Assembly: GCA_050300875.1 (NCBI GenBank)
Contig: JBNKYL010000109.1
Coordinates: forward strand, 1-24,078
Length of the DNA stretch: 24,078 nucleotides
Source of the DNA: CBDCFL01 sp050300875
Lineage (GTDB): Bacteria; Pseudomonadota; Alphaproteobacteria; Rhodobacterales; Rhodobacteraceae
Direction of reading: 5' to 3'
This document shows positions 7,873 through 16,448 of the stretch, piece after piece (the stretch's first letter is position 1; every line of letters starts with the position of its first letter). The notes under the pieces were generated by a model. It saw only the letters and a program-made list of their open reading frames with translations, ran no database searches and was not told the origin of the DNA. The position numbers and the translations under genes were made by a program.

Positions 7873-7898
7873 TCCCCCTGGGTCCAGATCCGGGGGGA
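7873..7898 (+). promoter_or_regulatory. Strong hairpin sequestering the mutS ribosome-binding site
   Basis: TCCCCC (7873-7878) pairs with GGGGGA (7893-7898). The pairing continues inward (T79.G92 wobble, G80-C91, G81-C90, G82.T89 wobble, T83-A88) to a 4-nt CCAG loop, giving an 11-bp stem. The G-run is the only plausible Shine-Dalgarno sequence for the GTG at 7902. A second upstream copy, TTCCCCC (7855-7861), can pair with the same GGGGGAA, so two alternative foldings mask the site. Confidence 0.55.
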
Positions 7899-7901
7899 AA
7901 C

Positions 7902-10562
7902 GTGACCGTCGCCAATGCTGCCGTAACGCCCATGATGGCGCAGTTTCTGGAAATCAAGGCGGATTATCCTGACGCCTTGCTGTTCTATCGCATGGGCGAT
8001 TTCTACGAGATGTTTTTCGACGATGCCGAAGCCGCAGCAACGGCGCTGGACATCGCGCTGACCAAGCGGGGTAAACATCTGGGCGAAGATATCCCGATGT
8101 GCGGCGTGCCGGTGCATTCGGCTGAAGGCTATCTGCTGACGCTGATCCGCAAGGGGTTTCGCGTGGCCGTTTGCGAACAGCTGGAAGACCCCGCCGAAGC
8201 CAAGAAACGCGGGTCGAAATCGGTGGTCAAACGCGGGGTGGTGCGACTGGTCACGCCGGGCACGCTGACCGAAGACAGCCTGCTGGATGCACGCGCGCAT
8301 AACTATCTGGCCGCCTGGGCGGAAATGCGCGACACGGGCGCATTGGCGTGGGTCGATATTTCGACCGGATCGCTGCGGGTGATGGAATGCCCGCGCGTTC
8401 GGCTGGGCCCGGAACTGGCCCGATTGGCCCCGCGCGAGGTGCTGATGTCCGAAACCGTTCATACGGATTTGGCCGAACTAGTGACTGATTTCGGCGCTGC
8501 CGCCACGCCATTGGCACGGTCAGCTTTCGATTCCACGAATGCCGCCAAACGATTGGCGGATTTCTGGTCGGTGGACAGCCTTGATGCATTCGGCAGCTTC
8601 ACCCGCGCCGAGGTTTCGGCGATGGGCGCGGTCCTGACCTATCTGGAGCTGACCCAACGCGGGAACCTGCCGCTGTTGCGCCCGCCGGAACGGGAACGCG
8701 CGGACAAGGTCGTGCAGATTGACGCCGCCACGCGCCGGAACCTGGAACTGACCCATGCGCTATCGGGCGGTCGCGAAGGGTCGTTGTTGCGGGTCATCGA
8801 CCGCACGGTGACCGCGGGCGGCGCGCGGATGCTGGAAACGCGGCTATCCAGCCCGTCGACCGATGTAGCCGAGGTGAATGCGCGGCTGGATGCGGTGGGT
8901 TGCTTCGTTGATGATGCAAGGCTGCGGGACGATCTGCGCGCAGCTTTGCGCACGGTTCCGGATATTGACCGCGCCTTGTCGCGCCTTGGGCTGGATCGCG
9001 GCGGGCCGCGGGATCTTGCCGCGATCCGCGATGGGTTGGGGCAGGCGGCGGAAATATCTGACCGGTTGCAAGGTGATTTTCCCGACCTGATTGTGCAAGC
9101 GTTGCGTGATCTGACCGGGTTTGATGAGCTGTGCGAATTGCTCGACGCCGCGCTCGTCGCAGAACCACCGCTGTTGTCGCGCGATGGAGGGTTCATCGCG
9201 CCGGGATACGATGACGACCTGGATCAGACCCGCAAATTGCGGGACGAGGGCAGGGGCGTCATTGGCGGGATGCAGGCGGATTATGCAGCACTTGCTGATG
9301 TCAGCGCGCTGAAGATCAAGCACAACAATGTGCTGGGCTATTTCATCGAAACGCCCGCAACACACGCCAAACGGATGCTGGCCCTGCCACTATCCGAAAC
9401 TTTCATCCACCGGCAGACGACGGCCAATGCCGTCCGGTTCACAACGGTCGATCTGTCTGAAATCGAAACCCGCATTCATAATTCGGGCGCGCGCGCCTTG
9501 GAAATTGAAAAGCGGCTCTATTCAAGGCTTTCTGGCGCAGTTCTGGCCCAGTCCGCCGCGATTTCTGCCGCTGCAAGGGCGCTTGCCTTTCTGGACCTTG
9601 CATCCGCATTGGCCGATCTGGCCACGACCCGGAATTGGACGCGCCCCAGAATAGACGAAAGCCGGTCCTTCAAGATCAATGGGGGGAGGCATCCGGTGGT
9701 TGAATCGGCGCTGTCCCGCCAGTCCGGCGCACCCTTTGTCGCCAATGACTGCGACTTGACAGCAGACGGGCGGGGTGCGGCCATCTGGCTGCTGACCGGG
9801 CCGAACATGTCGGGCAAGTCAACATTCCTGCGCCAGAACTGCCTGATCGCGCTTCTGGCGCAGATGGGCAGTTTCGTGCCAGCGGATGGCGCGCATATCG
9901 GCGTGGTCAGTCAGATTTTCAGCCGCGTCGGGGCGGCGGATGATCTGGCGCGGGGGCGGTCGACCTTTATGGTGGAAATGGTCGAAACGGCGGCAATCCT
10001 GAACCAGGCCGATGACCGGGCCTTGGTGATCCTTGACGAAATCGGGCGCGGCACAGCGACCTATGACGGTTTGTCGATTGCTTGGGCCACGTTGGAACAC
10101 CTGCATGGCGTCAACCGGTGCCGGGGGCTATTTGCCACGCATTACCATGAAATGACGCATCTAGCCGACCAATTGGACGGCGTCCAGAACGCCACCGTGG
10201 CGGTCAAGGAATGGGAAGGCGAGGTGATTTTTCTGCACGAGGTGCTGCGCGGGGCAGCCGACCGATCCTATGGCGTGCAAGTTGCCAAGCTGGCGGGGCT
10301 ACCGCCCGCCGTGGTCGAGCGCGCGCGGGAGGTCCTGGAACGGTTGGAAAAGGGCGACCGCGTAGGTGGCAAACCCGCCGGGGATCTGTTTGACGATCTG
10401 CCGCTGTTTTCCGCGACCCCGGCGCAAAAACCAGTGTCTGAAAAAGGCAAATCCGCGCTGGATACGCGCATGTCCGACATTATCCCCGACGAGTTGACGC
10501 CCAAGGAAGCCCTGAACCTGCTATACGAGTTGAAGGCGCTTACGATTTCGGGGTCGAACTGA
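7902..10562 (+). CDS. mutS: DNA mismatch repair ATPase MutS
   Basis: Recognises mismatches and small loops after replication and recruits MutL. The N-terminal mismatch-binding motif is present in LLFYRMGDFYEMFFDDA (Phe-x-Glu). The C-terminal ATPase has Walker A GPNMSGKST near residues 633-641, Walker B LVILDEIGRGTATYDG and the ATHYHEMTHLA switch. I favour the GTG at 7902 (VTVANAAVTPMMAQF), giving 886 residues, because a G-rich ribosome-binding site lies 4 nt upstream and homologues begin close to TPMMAQ. An in-frame ATG at 7869 has no such site. The end is convergent with grpE, overlapping by 23 bp. Confidence 0.96.
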   Translation: MTVANAAVTPMMAQFLEIKADYPDALLFYRMGDFYEMFFDDAEAAATALDIALTKRGKHLGEDIPMCGVPVHSAEGYLLTLIRKGFRVAVCEQLEDPAEAKKRGSKSVVKRGVVRLVTPGTLTEDSLLDARAHNYLAAWAEMRDTGALAWVDISTGSLRVMECPRVRLGPELARLAPREVLMSETVHTDLAELVTDFGAAATPLARSAFDSTNAAKRLADFWSVDSLDAFGSFTRAEVSAMGAVLTYLELTQRGNLPLLRPPERERADKVVQIDAATRRNLELTHALSGGREGSLLRVIDRTVTAGGARMLETRLSSPSTDVAEVNARLDAVGCFVDDARLRDDLRAALRTVPDIDRALSRLGLDRGGPRDLAAIRDGLGQAAEISDRLQGDFPDLIVQALRDLTGFDELCELLDAALVAEPPLLSRDGGFIAPGYDDDLDQTRKLRDEGRGVIGGMQADYAALADVSALKIKHNNVLGYFIETPATHAKRMLALPLSETFIHRQTTANAVRFTTVDLSEIETRIHNSGARALEIEKRLYSRLSGAVLAQSAAISAAARALAFLDLASALADLATTRNWTRPRIDESRSFKINGGRHPVVESALSRQSGAPFVANDCDLTADGRGAAIWLLTGPNMSGKSTFLRQNCLIALLAQMGSFVPADGAHIGVVSQIFSRVGAADDLARGRSTFMVEMVETAAILNQADDRALVILDEIGRGTATYDGLSIAWATLEHLHGVNRCRGLFATHYHEMTHLADQLDGVQNATVAVKEWEGEVIFLHEVLRGAADRSYGVQVAKLAGLPPAVVERAREVLERLEKGDRVGGKPAGDLFDDLPLFSATPAQKPVSEKGKSALDTRMSDIIPDELTPKEALNLLYELKALTISGSN

Positions 10563-11100
10563 CGCCAACCTGGGACGGCCGCAACAGGCGGTCATGCAGC
10601 TGGAAGCCTTCGGTCATCACCTGGATGATGTCGCCGGCAACTGTGCCGGGCACCGGGGCTTCGAACATGGCTTCGTGCAGTTGCGGGTCAAACTTGTCGC
10701 CGACTTCGGGCGAAATCAGCGTGATCCCGTGCTTGCCGAAAATGTTCAACAATTCGCGCATGGTCAGTTCGACGCCTTCGAACAGGGCCGGCGCGGCCTG
10801 ACGCTGTTCGTCGCTTGCGGCTTCGACGGCGCGTTTGAGGTTGTCGAAAACCGGCAGCATGTCGCGGGCCAGACGTGACCCGCCGTAGCGTTCGGCCTCG
10901 CGCCGGTCACGCTCGCCGCGCTTGCGGGCGTTTTCGGCATCGGCTAGCGCGCGCATGAAGCGATCCTTCATGTCATCGCGTTCGATCCGCAACGCTTCCA
11001 GCTCGTCAACCGTGTCTTCGGCAAAGATGTCTTGTGGTTCACCGGCTTCGATATCGATCTGTTCTTCTTCGACTTCGACCTGTTCTTTCGCCTTGCCCAT
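10540..11100 (-). CDS. grpE: GrpE, nucleotide exchange factor for DnaK
   Basis: Speeds ADP release from DnaK in the DnaK-DnaJ-GrpE chaperone machine. The 186-residue length is normal. An acidic N-terminus (about 1-35) leads into a long helical stretch (DELEALRIERDDMKDRFMRA, then AENARKRGERDRREAERY). The C-terminal beta domain carries the signature FDPQLHEAMFEAPVPGTVAG. It lies 12 bp after hrcA on the same strand, the usual hrcA-grpE heat-shock unit. Its 3' end overlaps mutS by 23 bp on the opposite strand, with no obvious intrinsic terminator. Confidence 0.96.
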   Translation of the reverse strand: MGKAKEQVEVEEEQIDIEAGEPQDIFAEDTVDELEALRIERDDMKDRFMRALADAENARKRGERDRREAERYGGSRLARDMLPVFDNLKRAVEAASDEQRQAAPALFEGVELTMRELLNIFGKHGITLISPEVGDKFDPQLHEAMFEAPVPGTVAGDIIQVMTEGFQLHDRLLRPSQVGVSSTPKS

Positions 11101-11112
11101 GCCTGTTACCCT

Positions 11113-12177
11113 TTAGTCGCGTCCCGACAATAACTTGCCCACGATCTGCGCCGTGTAATCCACGATCGGCACGACGCGCCCGTAATTCAGCCGAGTCGGC
11201 CCGATCACGCCAACGGCGCCGATCACTTTTCGATCAGCGTTCATATATGGAGAAACCACCAAAGAGTAACCCGAAAGTGAGAAAAGTTTGTTTTCCGAAC
11301 CGATAAAAATGCGCACGCCTTCGCCCTGATCGGCGAGTTCCAGAAAATCGGCAATATCGCGTTTGCGTTCCAGGTCGTCGAACAGGGTCCGGATCAGGTC
11401 AAGCTGCGCTTCGGACGCATCATCGCCCAGCAGATTCGCGCGGCCGCGGACGATCAGGCGTTCGGACATACCGTCGGCCTGTTGCCATATGGCGAGCCCC
11501 GATTCGACCATGGTTTGCGCCGCTTCGTTCAATTCCCGGCGCCGTTTTTCGATGTCGGCACGCATCGCGGTCTGCAATTCGGACAGGGTGCGGCCTTCGG
11601 CGATGGCGTTCAGGAAATTGGCGGCTTCGCGCATGGATGATGGGGTTTGACCCGGATCAGGGGTGAAAACCCGGTTTTCGACCTGGCCGTCGGCATGAAC
11701 CAGAACCGCCAAGGCCCGGTCGGGGGCAAGCGACACGAAATCGATGTGCCGGATCGGTGCGTCCTGTTTCGGTGTCAAAACCAGACTGGCGCCGCGTGTC
11801 AGACCGGATAGTGCAGCGCCGATCTTGTCGAACATCGCTGACACGTCACGTTCGTTCTGGCCCAGCGTCGCATCGATCTTTTCGCGGTCGTCTGCGTCGA
11901 GATCGCGAACCTCCAGCAGGCTATCCACAAACATTCGCAAGCCCAGTTGCGTCGGCACGCGACCTGCGGACACATGCGGGCTGTCGAGCAGGCCGAAATG
12001 TTCCAGATCCTGCATGACGTTACGAATGGTGGCGGCTGATACCTGTTCGCTCATCGTGCGGGTCAGGGTGCGCGATCCGACCGGTTCGCCGGATTCCAGA
12101 TAGCCTTCGACGACGCGCCGGAAAACTTCCAGGCTTCGGTTGTTCATGTCGGTCAGTATTTTGGACTGGTCTGACAT
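11113..12177 (-). CDS. hrcA: Heat-inducible transcription repressor HrcA
   Basis: HrcA represses chaperone genes (typically groESL) by binding the CIRCE inverted repeat, with activity tuned by GroEL. The 354-residue protein has the N-terminal winged helix (GEPVGSRTLTR, SAATIRNVMQDLE) followed by the family signature GLLDSPHVSAGRVPTQLGLR. The C-terminal effector region ends FSLSGYSLVVSPY and IGPTRLNYGRVVPIVDY. ATG at 12177. It is transcribed with grpE and is divergent from rph across 117 bp. I find no CIRCE (TTAGCACTC-N9-GAGTGCTAA) in that gap, so its targets are presumably elsewhere. Confidence 0.96.
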   Translation of the reverse strand: MSDQSKILTDMNNRSLEVFRRVVEGYLESGEPVGSRTLTRTMSEQVSAATIRNVMQDLEHFGLLDSPHVSAGRVPTQLGLRMFVDSLLEVRDLDADDREKIDATLGQNERDVSAMFDKIGAALSGLTRGASLVLTPKQDAPIRHIDFVSLAPDRALAVLVHADGQVENRVFTPDPGQTPSSMREAANFLNAIAEGRTLSELQTAMRADIEKRRRELNEAAQTMVESGLAIWQQADGMSERLIVRGRANLLGDDASEAQLDLIRTLFDDLERKRDIADFLELADQGEGVRIFIGSENKLFSLSGYSLVVSPYMNADRKVIGAVGVIGPTRLNYGRVVPIVDYTAQIVGKLLSGRD

Positions 12178-12198
12178 TTCATGGCCCTTCGGGAAGCC

Positions 12199-12231
12199 AG
12201 ATAATTAAAGGGCTTTGCGGTTCAAGGTCAA
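12199..12231 (-). promoter_or_regulatory. Candidate promoter for hrcA-grpE, possibly RpoH-type
   Basis: Read on the minus strand, TTGACC (12231-12226) overlaps CTTGAA (12226-12221). About 17 nt after CTTG comes ATTATCT (ending at 12199). CTTG-N17-xTTATCT resembles the alphaproteobacterial RpoH consensus. TTGACC with TAATTA could equally serve the housekeeping sigma factor. It lies 22-54 bp upstream of the hrcA start. Assigned by eye. Confidence 0.35.
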
Positions 12232-12294
12232 TCTGGTTGCGCCATCGGCAATGTTGCGGCTATCAGCGGGCAACCCGATTGTGAAGGATGAGAT

Positions 12295-13005
12295 ATGCGA
12301 CCCTCTGGCCGAGAACTTGATGCCATGCGTACGGTTTCGATGGAAACCGGGATCACCAAACATGCCGAAGGGTCCGTTCTGATCAAGGTCGGAGATACGC
12401 ATGTGATTTGCACTGCCTCTTTGGAGCCGCGTGTTCCGCCGTTTCTAAAAGGGTCCGGCTTGGGTTGGGTAACCGCCGAATACGGGATGTTGCCCCGGTC
12501 CACGGGCAGCCGGATGCGGCGCGAAGCAGCGGCGGGCAAGCAAGGTGGGCGCACGGTGGAAATCCAGCGCCTGATCGGGCGGTCCCTGCGTGCTGGCATT
12601 GATCGCGTTGCCCTGGGTGAACGCCAGATCACCGTGGATTGCGATGTCATCCAGGCCGATGGCGGCACGCGATGTGCCGCAATCACCGGGGCTTGGGTGG
12701 CGCTGCGTTTGGCGACAAACAAGCTGTTGAAGGCCGGTGATGTCACCTCGGACCCGATCCTGACCAATGTCGTGGCTGTCAGTTGCGGGATATATGCCGG
12801 GCAGCCTGTTCTGGACCTGGACTATGCCGAAGACAGCGATGCCGGCACGGATGGCAATTTCGTCATGACCGGAAATGGCAAGCTGATCGAGGTGCAGATG
12901 TCTGCCGAAGGCGCCGCCTTTTCCCGTGAAGAAATGGGGGCGCTGCTGGATCTGGCGGAAAAGGGACGTGACGAACTGATCGCGGCGCAGAATGCGGCGG
13001 TTTGA
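12295..13005 (+). CDS. rph: Ribonuclease PH
   Basis: A phosphorolytic 3'-5' exoribonuclease that trims tRNA 3' ends before or alongside CCA addition. The 236-residue sequence is typical throughout: MRPSGRELDAMRTVSMETG at the N-terminus, GSRMRREAAAGKQGGRTVEI near the active site, then LGERQITVDCDVIQADGGTR and LDLDYAEDSDAGTDGNFVMT. ATG at 12295 matches family starts. It begins a plus-strand run, rph-rdgB-hemW, with rdgB starting inside its last 14 bp. It is divergent from hrcA, as is common in Rhodobacterales. Confidence 0.97.
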   Translation: MRPSGRELDAMRTVSMETGITKHAEGSVLIKVGDTHVICTASLEPRVPPFLKGSGLGWVTAEYGMLPRSTGSRMRREAAAGKQGGRTVEIQRLIGRSLRAGIDRVALGERQITVDCDVIQADGGTRCAAITGAWVALRLATNKLLKAGDVTSDPILTNVVAVSCGIYAGQPVLDLDYAEDSDAGTDGNFVMTGNGKLIEVQMSAEGAAFSREEMGALLDLAEKGRDELIAAQNAAV

Positions 13006-13600
13006 CAGCGACCGCCTGGTTGTTGCGACCCACAACGCCGGCAAGCTGCGGGAAATTTCCGATCTGCTCGCGCCGTTTGGCATAGATGTGCAGTCGGCAG
13101 GCGATTTCGGGTTGGATGAGCCAGACGAAACGGAAGACACCTTCGCCGGGAATGCGCGGATCAAGGCCCATTACGCCGCCAGGGAAACCGGGCTGCCAGC
13201 TTTGTCCGATGACAGCGGCATCATGGTGGATGCGCTGGATGGCGCGCCGGGGGTTTATACGGCGGATTGGGCGGAAACCGGCAATGGTCGCGATTTCATG
13301 GTGGCCATGACCAAGGTGCAAACCATGTTGGACGACATGGGCGCGCCCGAACCACGCCTGGCCAAGTTCTGTTGCACCTTGTGCCTTGCGTGGCCCGATG
13401 GCCACGATGAAATTTTCGCCGGCGATGTGTCGGGGCGTTTGGTCTGGCCGATCCGGGGCAAGCAAGGATTTGGTTATGACCCGATGTTCCTGCCCGAAGG
13501 CGAAACGGAGACGTTTGGCGAAATGGACCCGGCAAAGAAACATGAAATGAGCCACCGCGCGGTGGCATTTGCCCGGCTGGTCGAGGCTTGCTTTGGCTGA
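12992..13600 (+). CDS. rdgB: XTP/dITP pyrophosphatase (RdgB/HAM1)
   Basis: Cleans the nucleotide pool by hydrolysing dITP, dXTP and ITP to monophosphates, so preventing their incorporation. The 202-residue protein has the N-terminal substrate loop VVATHNAGKLREI, the catalytic SDDSGIMVDALDGAPGVYTA and the later FGYDPMFLPEG and MDPAKKHEMSHR. These are all hallmark segments of the family. The ATG at 12992 lies within rph (14-bp overlap), which supports coupling. Its stop overlaps the proposed TTG start of hemW. Confidence 0.96.
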   Translation: MRRFDSDRLVVATHNAGKLREISDLLAPFGIDVQSAGDFGLDEPDETEDTFAGNARIKAHYAARETGLPALSDDSGIMVDALDGAPGVYTADWAETGNGRDFMVAMTKVQTMLDDMGAPEPRLAKFCCTLCLAWPDGHDEIFAGDVSGRLVWPIRGKQGFGYDPMFLPEGETETFGEMDPAKKHEMSHRAVAFARLVEACFG

Positions 13601-14744
13601 GATCTGGCAAACGGCCGGGTTCGGGCTTTATGTCCATTGGCCATTTTGCCAGTCGAAATGCCCTTATTGCGATTTCAATTCACACGTGGCGGGACCGGTT
13701 GAACAAACCGACTGGATCAGAGCCTATTCAAGGGAAATTCGCCGATATGGCGCCGAAACTGGGCCGCGTGTATTGCGGTCGATCTATTTCGGGGGCGGCA
13801 CGCCCAGCCTGATGGAACCTTCGACAGTCGAAGCCGTGATCGAAGCCGCGTCCGAGGTCTGGACCCCGGCAAATGACATCGAAATCACACTGGAGGCGAA
13901 CCCCGGTTCGGTCGAGCGGGGCCGGTTCCAAGGATATCGCGCAGCAGGCGTCAATCGTGTGTCGCTGGGCGTTCAGGCGTTGAATGACGGTGATCTGCGT
14001 CGGTTGGGGCGGTTGCATTCCGTATCGGATGCCTTGGCAGCGCTGGATGTAGCGCGTGAAAATTTCGACCGCGTCAGTTTCGATCTGATCTACGCCCGGC
14101 AGGATCAGGGGCTGGCCGACTGGGAATCCGAACTGACCCGCGCCCTGTCTTTTGCGCCCGATCACCTGTCGCTCTATCAGTTGACGATCGAGGATGGCAC
14201 GGCCTTTGGCGACAGGTTTCGGGCAGGCCGCTTGCCGGGCCTGCCTGACGAAGATCTTGGCGCGGACATGTATGAGGCAACCCAAAGCCTGACGGTCGCG
14301 GCCGGGTTGCATGCCTATGAGGTTTCGAACCACGCAAGCGAAGGCGCCCAATCGCGGCACAACCTGATCTATTGGCAAGGCGGCGACTGGGTTGGCGTCG
14401 GGCCGGGCGCGCACGGCCGACTGACACTGGACGGGCGGCGCCACGCAACGGAAAAGGAGTCGCGTCCACAGGATTGGTTGGCCCATGCGGCGGCGGGAAA
14501 CGGCGAAACCGTCCGAACGAAGCTGTCGGACGCCGACGCCGCGGGCGAATACCTGATGATGGGGCTGCGGTTGCAGGACGGGGTGAGCCGGGCCAGGGTG
14601 TCAACCATCTGGACCAACATGTTTAACAACGAAATCAATGACTTGATTGATTTGGGTTTGCTGGAACTTCACGGTGACTCGATCCGGGCCACCGCCGCCG
14701 GGCGCCCCGTGCTCAACGCGATCCTGCGAAAGCTGCTGGCCTGA
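13593..14744 (+). CDS. hemW: HemW-type radical SAM protein
   Basis: A radical SAM protein of the HemN-like branch, now regarded as a heme chaperone (HemW) rather than a coproporphyrinogen oxidase. The [4Fe-4S] motif is C-x3-C-x2-C in HWPFCQSKCPYCDFNSH. The SAM-binding GGGTPSLM, the EANPGSV segment and GVGPGAHGRL follow. No ATG is in range. I favour the TTG at 13593 (LAEIWQTAGFGLYVHW), 383 residues, because GAGG lies 6 nt upstream and it overlaps the rdgB stop. The frame is open further, to a TTG at 13569. It ends 2 bp from the convergent parB stop. Confidence 0.92.
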   Translation: MAEIWQTAGFGLYVHWPFCQSKCPYCDFNSHVAGPVEQTDWIRAYSREIRRYGAETGPRVLRSIYFGGGTPSLMEPSTVEAVIEAASEVWTPANDIEITLEANPGSVERGRFQGYRAAGVNRVSLGVQALNDGDLRRLGRLHSVSDALAALDVARENFDRVSFDLIYARQDQGLADWESELTRALSFAPDHLSLYQLTIEDGTAFGDRFRAGRLPGLPDEDLGADMYEATQSLTVAAGLHAYEVSNHASEGAQSRHNLIYWQGGDWVGVGPGAHGRLTLDGRRHATEKESRPQDWLAHAAAGNGETVRTKLSDADAAGEYLMMGLRLQDGVSRARVSTIWTNMFNNEINDLIDLGLLELHGDSIRATAAGRPVLNAILRKLLA

Positions 14745-14746
14745 TG

Positions 14747-15628
14747 TTATCGCGCCATGCGTTCGATCTGTGACAGGGCCTGACACAGGCTATCGAGTTC
14801 ATCGAAATCCTTGTAGCGAATTGTCAGGTTTCCGCCCTCTCCGGCCTGGTCGATCGTGACCTTCATGCCAAGCGTTGCAGACAAGTCGCCTTCGAGCGCC
14901 AGGGTATCTGCGCTTTTGCCCGCATCGCGGGGCAGGCGGGTTGGTTTTTCGGCTTGGCCCGGCTTCGCCAGTTTTTCAGCCTGCCGCACCGAAAGCCCTT
15001 TTTTGACGATCTCCTGCGCCAACCGTGTGGGGTTGTCCGCCGTTATGATCGCCCGGGCATGGCCGGCGGACAGATCGCCCTTGCGCACCATGTCGAGCAC
15101 GGCTGGCGGCAAGGTCAGCAAACGCATCTGGTTGGCGATGTGCGATCGGCTTTTGGACAGGGCTTGAGCCAGTTGTTCCTGGGTGTGGCCGAATTTCTCG
15201 ATCAATTGCCGATAGCCTGCGGCTTCTTCGACCGGGTTCAGATCGGCGCGCTGGACGTTTTCGATGATCGCGATTTCCAGCACTTCCTGGTCGTCGAATT
15301 CGCGGATGATGATCGGTACGTCATGCAGTTGCGCCAATTGCGCGGCACGCCAACGACGTTCGCCGGCGACGATCTGATATTGGTTGGGCCCACCATGCGG
15401 ACGAACCAGCAACGGTTGCAAGATTCCACGGGAACGTATTGAATCGGAAAGGTTTTCCAGTTCGCCTTGGTCAAAATCGCGGCGTGGCTGGTCCGGGTTT
15501 GGGTGAATGTTCTCGATGGGCACACGGCGGTCGGGCGCCGTCGGGGTGCTGGCTTCTGGCATTTCGTTTGGCACTGCGTCGCCGATCAATGCCGACAGGC
15601 CGCGCCCAAGGCCACGTTTTTCAACCAT
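14747..15628 (-). CDS. parB: Chromosome partitioning protein ParB
   Basis: A CTP-dependent DNA clamp that loads at parS and spreads to organise the origin region. The 293-residue protein starts MVEKRGLGRGLSALIGD, with the N-terminal motif that contacts ParA. It has the CTP-binding/arginine box GERRWRAAQLA near residues 89-99, followed by the helix-turn-helix region (NPVEEAAGYRQLIEKFGHTQ, then LSKSRSHIANQMRLL) and a C-terminal dimerisation part. The ATG overlaps the parA stop by 8 bp. Two perfect parS palindromes in the same operon (17014, 18910) are its expected targets. Confidence 0.97.
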   Translation of the reverse strand: MVEKRGLGRGLSALIGDAVPNEMPEASTPTAPDRRVPIENIHPNPDQPRRDFDQGELENLSDSIRSRGILQPLLVRPHGGPNQYQIVAGERRWRAAQLAQLHDVPIIIREFDDQEVLEIAIIENVQRADLNPVEEAAGYRQLIEKFGHTQEQLAQALSKSRSHIANQMRLLTLPPAVLDMVRKGDLSAGHARAIITADNPTRLAQEIVKKGLSVRQAEKLAKPGQAEKPTRLPRDAGKSADTLALEGDLSATLGMKVTIDQAGEGGNLTIRYKDFDELDSLCQALSQIERMAR

Positions 15629-16448
15629 GTGTCACAGTCCCCCTGATTTTTGCCCCATGTTGTTCCGCCAATTCGCGCGCCAGGTCCCGATAGGCCCGGC
15701 TGCCCTTTGATCCGCTGTCATAATCAATGACCGGCAACGCATAGGACGGTGCCTCGCTTATGCGCACATTCCGGGGGATCATGGTCCTGAACACCAGGTC
15801 CCCAAGGTTTTCGCGCGCGTCGGCTTCGACCTGTCGGGCCAGGTTGTTGCGCGCATCATGCATGGTCAGAACGATGCCTTCGATGCGCAGATTGCGGTTT
15901 GCCGATGACCGGATCTGCCGGACGGTCAGCAACAATTGCGACAGGCCTTCGAGCGCGTAGAATTCGCTTTGTAGCGGGACCAGCACCGAGTCAGCCGCGA
16001 CCATGGCGTTGACCGTCAGCAGGCTGAGCGATGGCGGGCAATCGATCAAGATGTAATCGAGCCGCATCTTTGCCACGCTGGGTTGGCGCAGGGCGTCACG
16101 CAGCAGGTAGCTGCGCTTTTCATTTGCGACAAGTTCGATGTCGGCAGAGCTGAGATCGGTCGTCGCTGGCGCAATCCAGAGTCCCTCGGTCGCTGTATCT
16201 TGAACAATATCTAGTAGGGGAGTTTCGTTGAGCAACAAGTCGTAGGTTGTCAGCCCATCGCCATCCTTGCTGATCCCAAGGCCGGTGGTCGCGTTGCCTT
16301 GCGGGTCGAGGTCCACCAACAGGACGTTGAACCCCAGTTCGGCCAAGGCTGCGCCAAGGTTGATTGTGGTCGTGGTCTTGCCTACGCCGCCCTTTTGGTT
16401 GGCGACAGCGATAATGCGCGCCCGGTCGGGTGTGATTGGGTCAGACAC
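15621..16448 (-). CDS. parA: Chromosome partitioning ATPase ParA
   Basis: A Walker-type ATPase that, with ParB-parS, moves newly replicated origins apart. The 275-residue protein has a deviant Walker A VANQKGGVGKTTTTINLGAA near residues 15-34, with the signature lysine in KGG. It also has the Walker A' partner VLLVDLDPQGNATTGLG and Walker B YILIDCPPSLSLLT. The start is GTG at 16448, inside the last 8 bp of rsmG. It is followed with overlap by parB. This rsmG-parA-parB order is the classic origin-proximal arrangement. Confidence 0.97.
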   Translation of the reverse strand: MSDPITPDRARIIAVANQKGGVGKTTTTINLGAALAELGFNVLLVDLDPQGNATTGLGISKDGDGLTTYDLLLNETPLLDIVQDTATEGLWIAPATTDLSSADIELVANEKRSYLLRDALRQPSVAKMRLDYILIDCPPSLSLLTVNAMVAADSVLVPLQSEFYALEGLSQLLLTVRQIRSSANRNLRIEGIVLTMHDARNNLARQVEADARENLGDLVFRTMIPRNVRISEAPSYALPVIDYDSGSKGSRAYRDLARELAEQHGAKIRGTVTHG

